Below, piece by piece: positions 59,884-64,000 of a stretch of 64,000 nucleotides of DNA (the first letter of the stretch is position 1; each line of letters begins with the position of its first letter). The DNA lies in the NCBI GenBank assembly GCA_016946835.1, contig JACVTC010000016.1:1354501-1418500 (forward strand), in the 5' to 3' direction. This DNA comes from Neocallimastix lanati (nom. inval.) (Eukaryota > Neocallimastigomycota > Neocallimastigomycetes > Neocallimastigales > Neocallimastigaceae). The position numbers and the translations under genes are program-made. The notes beneath the pieces are model-generated. The model was not told the DNA's origin. It worked only from the letters and a program-made list of their open reading frames with translations, and ran no database searches.

Positions 59884-59901
59884 ATTATTATTATTATCAT
59901 T
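59264..59901 (-). other. 3' untranslated region of the intact gypsy element
   Basis: Non-coding. Contains about 62 consecutive T on the plus strand (59816-59878), just after the pol stop, many TTGAAATT repeats, and the polypurine tract at about 59265-59275. Confidence 0.6.
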
Positions 59902-62900
59902 TTAGTTATAAGCTATTGAAATAGGTTTTCTTCCATTTTGTAAATATTGTAAATAAATATTTTGATTTCGGGGGTTATTTTCAACTTCGTCTGAAGGAAC
60001 CCAATTGTAAGCAGTTCTATATTTATACCTGATTCTGTATTCATATTGATTCTTTTTATAATTAGTTCTAAATCCTGAGATTTCAATTATATCATTAACA
60101 GATTCATCATGAGTTCTTCTTTTTAAAAACTTTTGAGGTGTTGGAATAAAAGGTTCTAACTCCGAAACATGGAATATAGGATGATGTTTTGGAAAAGGTG
60201 ACCTTTTAATATCTATTTTATAATTATGATTATTCAGAACATCTATTACTTTATATGGTCCATATTTACAAGGAGCTAACTTTGAACTATCTTCGATATT
60301 TAGTGATGGAGGAGCTTGTATCCAAACTAAATCATTTTCTTTAAATATTGGAGGTGGCATTCTCTTTTTATCTGCGTGTATTTTATATAGTTCTTTTGAC
60401 CTTAATAAAACATCTTTAATATGATTAAAGTTCATACTTAAGTCCTTAATAATTTTATTATTAGTATCAATATCAGGTAATAAGAAAAATTCATCCATAG
60501 ATGGATGAAAACCATAATTAATAAAGAAGGGTGTTTCTTTTGTAGATTCATTAATGGAGTTATTATAAACAAATTCAGCAAGGTGAATCCAATCAATCCA
60601 ATCATCATGATAATATGATCTTGAGTAAGCTCTTAAATATTGTTCAATAAAAGAATTACACCTTTCAACTTGACCAACTGTTTCATGATGGTCAGTTGTA
60701 GCGATTTTTGATTTAATGTTTAAATATTCCATTACTTCTTTCCAAAGAGCACTTGTAAATTGAGATCCTCTATCTGTATACATATCACAAGGCAATCCGT
60801 GTAGTTTAAATATATTTGTAATGAAAGCTTTGGCAGTTTGTTTGGCATCAGGTATTTGTTTAAACGGAATTAAATGAATCATCTTAGAGAAACGATCAAC
60901 AACTACCATAATAACGGTGTATCCTTTAGAATAAGGAAGACCACATAGAAAATCAATTTCGATAGACTTCCAAGGTCTATCAGGAGTATCTAAAGGTTGT
61001 AAAAGACCATATTTTCTATGTCTATTAACCTTGTTTCTTGCACAACATTCACAAGAATTAACATAACTTGTAACATCTTCATGTATTTTTGGCCACCAAA
61101 AGTTTCTTGTAATTAGTTCTAGAGTTCTTCTTATACCAAGATGTCCAGAAGTGGGTTTTTCATGATATTTTTCTAAAATTTCTAATCTAAGTGATTCAGG
61201 AATATAAATTAAATTGTTATATAATATAATATTATCTTTTATTTTAAATCTTTCCATTTTCCTAAATGGTTTATAAGCATAATTATTTTTAATATTGTTT
61301 TCACTAAAGTATAATTTAATATCTTCAGCAGTAGCATCTTCTTTAATAGCATCAATAATTTTTTCTAGTAAATTACTCATAATTCCTACAAAACAGGGAA
61401 CTTCTTTTACATTTTTAATATCTAATATATTTTCTGGTTTAATATCTTCGTTATTCTTCATATAGTCAGGTCTTCTTGAAAGACTATCTGGTTTCCCATT
61501 TTTAGTTCCTTGTCTATATATAAGTTGGAAATCATATTCCTGAAAGAATAAGTGCCATCTATGCTGTCTTTGATTACCAACTTTTCCTCCTAAAGTATAG
61601 ATTAAATTTCTATGGTCAGTATAGACAGTAATTTTATGTTTTGCACCAAGTAAAAGATGTCGCCAAGTTAAGAAAGAATCTCTAATAGCTAATAACTCTT
61701 TTTCTGTAATGGTATAATTTATTTCGGAGCCTTGTAAACTTCTTGAAAAGTAAGCAACAGGATGTAATTTATTATTTTCATCTTTCTGAGATAAAACAGC
61801 ACCTATAGCATAGTTACTTGCATCACATTCTACTATGAATGGTTTAGTTACATCTGGGTGATGCAGTACTGGAGAAGTAGTTAATTTACTTTTTAATAAT
61901 TTAAATGAATTTTCACAATTTGTATCCCAAATAAATTTTGTATTTTTTCTTGTTAAATTATGGAGAGGCTTAGCTATTTTTGCAAAATTTTTTACAAATC
62001 TCCTATAGTAATTACATAAGCCTAAAAATCGTTGTACTTCTTTAATATTTTTCGGAGTTGGCCACTCTTCTATAGATTTAATTTTCTTTGGGTCAGTAGA
62101 TACACCATCACCAGATAAAATGTAACCTAGGAATTCAACTTTTTCTTTATCGAATTCACATTTTTCTAATTTTGCGTATAAATTATTATTAATTAAAGTT
62201 TGTAATACACTTCTTACTTGTTTGTGATGTTCTTCCAAATCCTCAGAATAAATTAAAATATCATCCAAATATAAAATAACACTTTTTTCCAAATAAGGTC
62301 TGAGTACAGAATTAATAAATGATTGGAAAGTGGCTGGGGCATTTTTCAACCCAAAAGGCATTACGAGATATTCGTAATGACCATATTTAGTTCGAAAAGC
62401 TGTTTTATATTCATCCCCCTCTTTTATACGAATTAGGTTATAGGCAGATCTTAGATCTAATTTTGTGAAATATTTTGCACTTTTAACCTTTTCAATGATA
62501 TCATTAATAAGTGGAAGAGGATATGAATTTCTAATGGTAACAGCGTTTAACTTTTTGTAATCCACACACAATCTTAAAGAACCATCTTTCTTTTTTTGAA
62601 ATAAGACAGGATAACCAGCTGGAGATTCAGAAGGTCTAATAAATCCCTTCTTTAAATTTTCTTCTATATATTCTTTTAAAACTTTATTTTCTTCTTCAGA
62701 TAATGGGTAGATAGGTCCATAATGAAGAGAAGCATCCTTTTCTAAAACTATTTTACAGTCAGTTAAACGATGTGGCGGTAGTTTATCTGCTTCTTTCTTA
62801 CTAAATACAACAGCCAAATCTCGATATTGAAGCGGAATATTTTCGATTTTTATATCTTCAATATCTTCTTCATAATTTTCTTTATTTGTTAAAAATGAAT

Positions 62901-63732
62901 AAATTAAATAATTATAGTTAAATTTATTATTAATTTTATATTTTTTATTTTGGTGATTGTTTTTTAATTTAAAAAATATTTTATTGGTTAAAAAATTAAA
63001 TTTTTTATGAAGAAATTTTTTATATTTATTAAGTTTAAAATTTAATTTATTTTGATTAAAATTTTTGAAATTTTTTGAATTTTTTGTATAATTAAATTTT
63101 TTTATGAATTTATGTTTTAAAAAATAATTTTTCAAAAATCTTTTTATCACTGAATTAAACCGAGAATAATATTGTGGATTTTCATTAGCATTTTTATTAA
63201 TTTTGTTATAAAAGTGAGAATCTAAATAAGAATATAGGAAGTTTTTATTATAATCGTAATGAATATGAAACTTCCTCATAAATTGATTTCCAAAAAGTAA
63301 TTTTGTTGGAATACAATTCGAAATTAAAAATTTTTCTTTAAAATTTTTAAAATAAACTTTTTTATTTTCATTAATTTTAATTTGAAATTTTAGCCAAACA
63401 TAATTCTTTATCTGGGTTGTATCACCAGAAATTCCTTTGACTAAAATTTTTGATTTTAAATTATATTTTTTCAAGTTTAAAGTTTTTACTAAATCTTCTG
63501 TAATAAAATTACAGAAGGAGCCTGAATCTAACATAGATTCAGTTTTTAATTTATTATTATCATTTTTAATATTTTTTATATTATTTGAAAATGATGTTGG
63601 AATATATGTATCAAATAAAAGGAAAGTTGAAGGTAATTTTTTATTTACTACATTATTAAATGTAGGAAAATTATAATGAAGAATTCTTGTGTTTTTTATT
63701 ATATTGGACTTCTGTTGAAGTCCATTGTTTAG
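59902..63732 (-). CDS. gypsy Pol: protease, RT, RNase H, integrase, chromodomain (intact)
   Basis: After the -1 shift the frame is open for 1276 codons. The first Met codon lies at 63534, inside the protease. Numbering from that Met: retropepsin MLDSGSFCNFI (1-95); a Lys/Asn-rich spacer of unusual length (~100-230); RT with SPAGYPVLFQKKKDGSLRLC, LDLRSAYNLIRI, MPFGLKNAPATF and YLDD (422-425); RNase H with VECDASNYAIGAVLS, TEKELLAIRDSF, YTDHRNLIY and GKPDSLSRR. Integrase has an H2C2 zinc domain (HEKPTSGHLG, CECC) and a core with D861, D921 and E957, a D,D35E spacing. A C-terminal chromodomain-like segment (~1160-1200, EYRIRYKYRTAYNWVPSDEV) indicates a chromovirus that may target chromatin. All catalytic residues are present, so it may be active. 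Confidence 0.93.
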   Translation of the reverse strand, partial: LNNGLQQKSNIIKNTRILHYNFPTFNNVVNKKLPSTFLLFDTYIPTSFSNNIKNIKNDNNKLKTESMLDSGSFCNFITEDLVKTLNLKKYNLKSKILVKGISGDTTQIKNYVWLKFQIKINENKKVYFKNFKEKFLISNCIPTKLLFGNQFMRKFHIHYDYNKNFLYSYLDSHFYNKINKNANENPQYYSRFNSVIKRFLKNYFLKHKFIKKFNYTKNSKNFKNFNQNKLNFKLNKYKKFLHKKFNFLTNKIFFKLKNNHQNKKYKINNKFNYNYLIYSFLTNKENYEEDIEDIKIENIPLQYRDLAVVFSKKEADKLPPHRLTDCKIVLEKDASLHYGPIYPLSEEENKVLKEYIEENLKKGFIRPSESPAGYPVLFQKKKDGSLRLCVDYKKLNAVTIRNSYPLPLINDIIEKVKSAKYFTKLDLRSAYNLIRIKEGDEYKTAFRTKYGHYEYLVMPFGLKNAPATFQSFINSVLRPYLEKSVILYLDDILIYSEDLEEHHKQVRSVLQTLINNNLYAKLEKCEFDKEKVEFLGYILSGDGVSTDPKKIKSIEEWPTPKNIKEVQRFLGLCNYYRRFVKNFAKIAKPLHNLTRKNTKFIWDTNCENSFKLLKSKLTTSPVLHHPDVTKPFIVECDASNYAIGAVLSQKDENNKLHPVAYFSRSLQGSEINYTITEKELLAIRDSFLTWRHLLLGAKHKITVYTDHRNLIYTLGGKVGNQRQHRWHLFFQEYDFQLIYRQGTKNGKPDSLSRRPDYMKNNEDIKPENILDIKNVKEVPCFVGIMSNLLEKIIDAIKEDATAEDIKLYFSENNIKNNYAYKPFRKMERFKIKDNIILYNNLIYIPESLRLEILEKYHEKPTSGHLGIRRTLELITRNFWWPKIHEDVTSYVNSCECCARNKVNRHRKYGLLQPLDTPDRPWKSIEIDFLCGLPYSKGYTVIMVVVDRFSKMIHLIPFKQIPDAKQTAKAFITNIFKLHGLPCDMYTDRGSQFTSALWKEVMEYLNIKSKIATTDHHETVGQVERCNSFIEQYLRAYSRSYYHDDWIDWIHLAEFVYNNSINESTKETPFFINYGFHPSMDEFFLLPDIDTNNKIIKDLSMNFNHIKDVLLRSKELYKIHADKKRMPPPIFKENDLVWIQAPPSLNIEDSSKLAPCKYGPYKVIDVLNNHNYKIDIKRSPFPKHHPIFHVSELEPFIPTPQKFLKRRTHDESVNDIIEISGFRTNYKKNQYEYRIRYKYRTAYNWVPSDEVENNPRNQNIYLQYLQNGRKPISIAYN

Positions 63733-63738
63733 TTTTTT
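63729..63738 (-). promoter_or_regulatory. -1 ribosomal frameshift heptamer at the gag end
   Basis: On the minus strand the gag frame reads ACA AAA AAC TAA. A AAA AAC is a canonical X XXY YYZ slippery heptamer (63738-63732), and the gag stop (63731-63729) follows at once. Slipping back one base leads straight into the open pol frame (CTA AAC AAT). No pseudoknot was modelled. Confidence 0.75.
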
Positions 63739-64000
63739 GTTTTATTATTATTGCTACTAGTTTTATTACTATTATAATTGTTATTATTGTAATTATTATT
63801 ATAATTACTTTTGTTATTATAATTGTTATTAGAATTATAATTTTTATCATGATTAATATGGGTACTAACGTGTTTTGAATGTTTATTATTACTGCTTCTA
63901 GAAAGTTTTGAATTACCATTATTTGATTTTATTTGATTTTTTGTTTTTAATGTATTTTCAAGTAAAATACATTTAGTATAAATAGTACCAAGATCAACAG
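63729..64000 (-). CDS. gypsy Gag, C-terminal 89 residues (partial)
   Basis: The frame enters from the window edge and reads VDLGTIYTKCILLENTLKTK, then a long Asn/Ser/Lys-rich basic tail (for example NYNSNNNYNNKSNYNNNYNN) ending KTKN at a TAA. A CCHC knuckle is not in this portion. It joins pol through the -1 frameshift site. Confidence 0.75.
   Translation of the reverse strand, partial: VDLGTIYTKCILLENTLKTKNQIKSNNGNSKLSRSSNNKHSKHVSTHINHDKNYNSNNNYNNKSNYNNNYNNNNYNSNKTSSNNNKTKN

Noticed and set aside
1-64000. tRNA or rRNA genes
   Set aside because: I looked for GGTTCRANNCC-type T-arms and conserved rRNA words on both strands and saw none. A tRNAscan run would be decisive.

Overview
The window looks like nuclear DNA from an anaerobic gut fungus (Neocallimastigomycota). 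It is extremely AT-rich, with long A/T homopolymers and short-unit microsatellites. It has short spliceosomal introns of fungal type. It carries a secreted GH16 glucanase with two tandem cysteine-rich fungal dockerin (CBM10-like) modules, a hallmark of gut-fungal cellulosomes. No bacterial operon signals and no tRNA, rRNA or CRISPR features were seen.

Layout. (1) 1-19.3 kb is a retrotransposon graveyard. A minus-strand Ty1/copia element (gag near 12.25 kb, protease and integrase at 6.9-5.1 kb, RT at 0.7-0 kb) seems to have been broken by a plus-strand Ty3/gypsy element (about 6.9-11.8 kb), a minus-strand LTR (4.4-5.0 kb) and a plus-strand protease-RT-RNase H element without integrase (about 1.4-4.3 kb). 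A second, plus-strand copia tail (12.9-13.7 kb) is split by an intact LINE (13701-18886) flanked by a perfect 15-bp target-site duplication. A 315-bp foldback element with a 10-bp duplication sits inside the gypsy protease gene.

(2) 19.8-48.9 kb is a host-gene island of six genes, all encoding secreted or membrane proteins: the GH16/dockerin enzyme (2 exons, 336 aa); a membrane-anchored M60-type metallopeptidase with a discoidin-like domain (1169 aa); a leucine-rich-repeat surface protein spread over 18 small exons with essentially one repeat per exon (561 aa); two tandemly duplicated secreted Asn/Gly tetrapeptide-repeat proteins (368 and 315 aa); and an ABCC (MRP-like) protein of 1427 aa whose two ATP sites both look disabled. 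A second foldback element with a 9-bp duplication lies at 23.8-24.2 kb.

(3) 48.9-53.3 kb is gene-free and includes a 1.4-kb heptanucleotide array. (4) 53.3-64 kb is again retrotransposon: a copia LTR with an initiator-Met primer-binding site, a decayed gypsy element, a 681-bp LTR, and an intact chromodomain-type gypsy pol whose gag ends on a canonical -1 frameshift heptamer.

Most likely to repay attention are the exon-per-repeat LRR gene, which simple ORF calling misses because its exons are 60-84 nt; the catalytically degenerate ABCC protein; the foldback/MULE-like element family; and the tandemly duplicated repeat-protein genes. All function calls come from motif reading by eye; no database search was possible.
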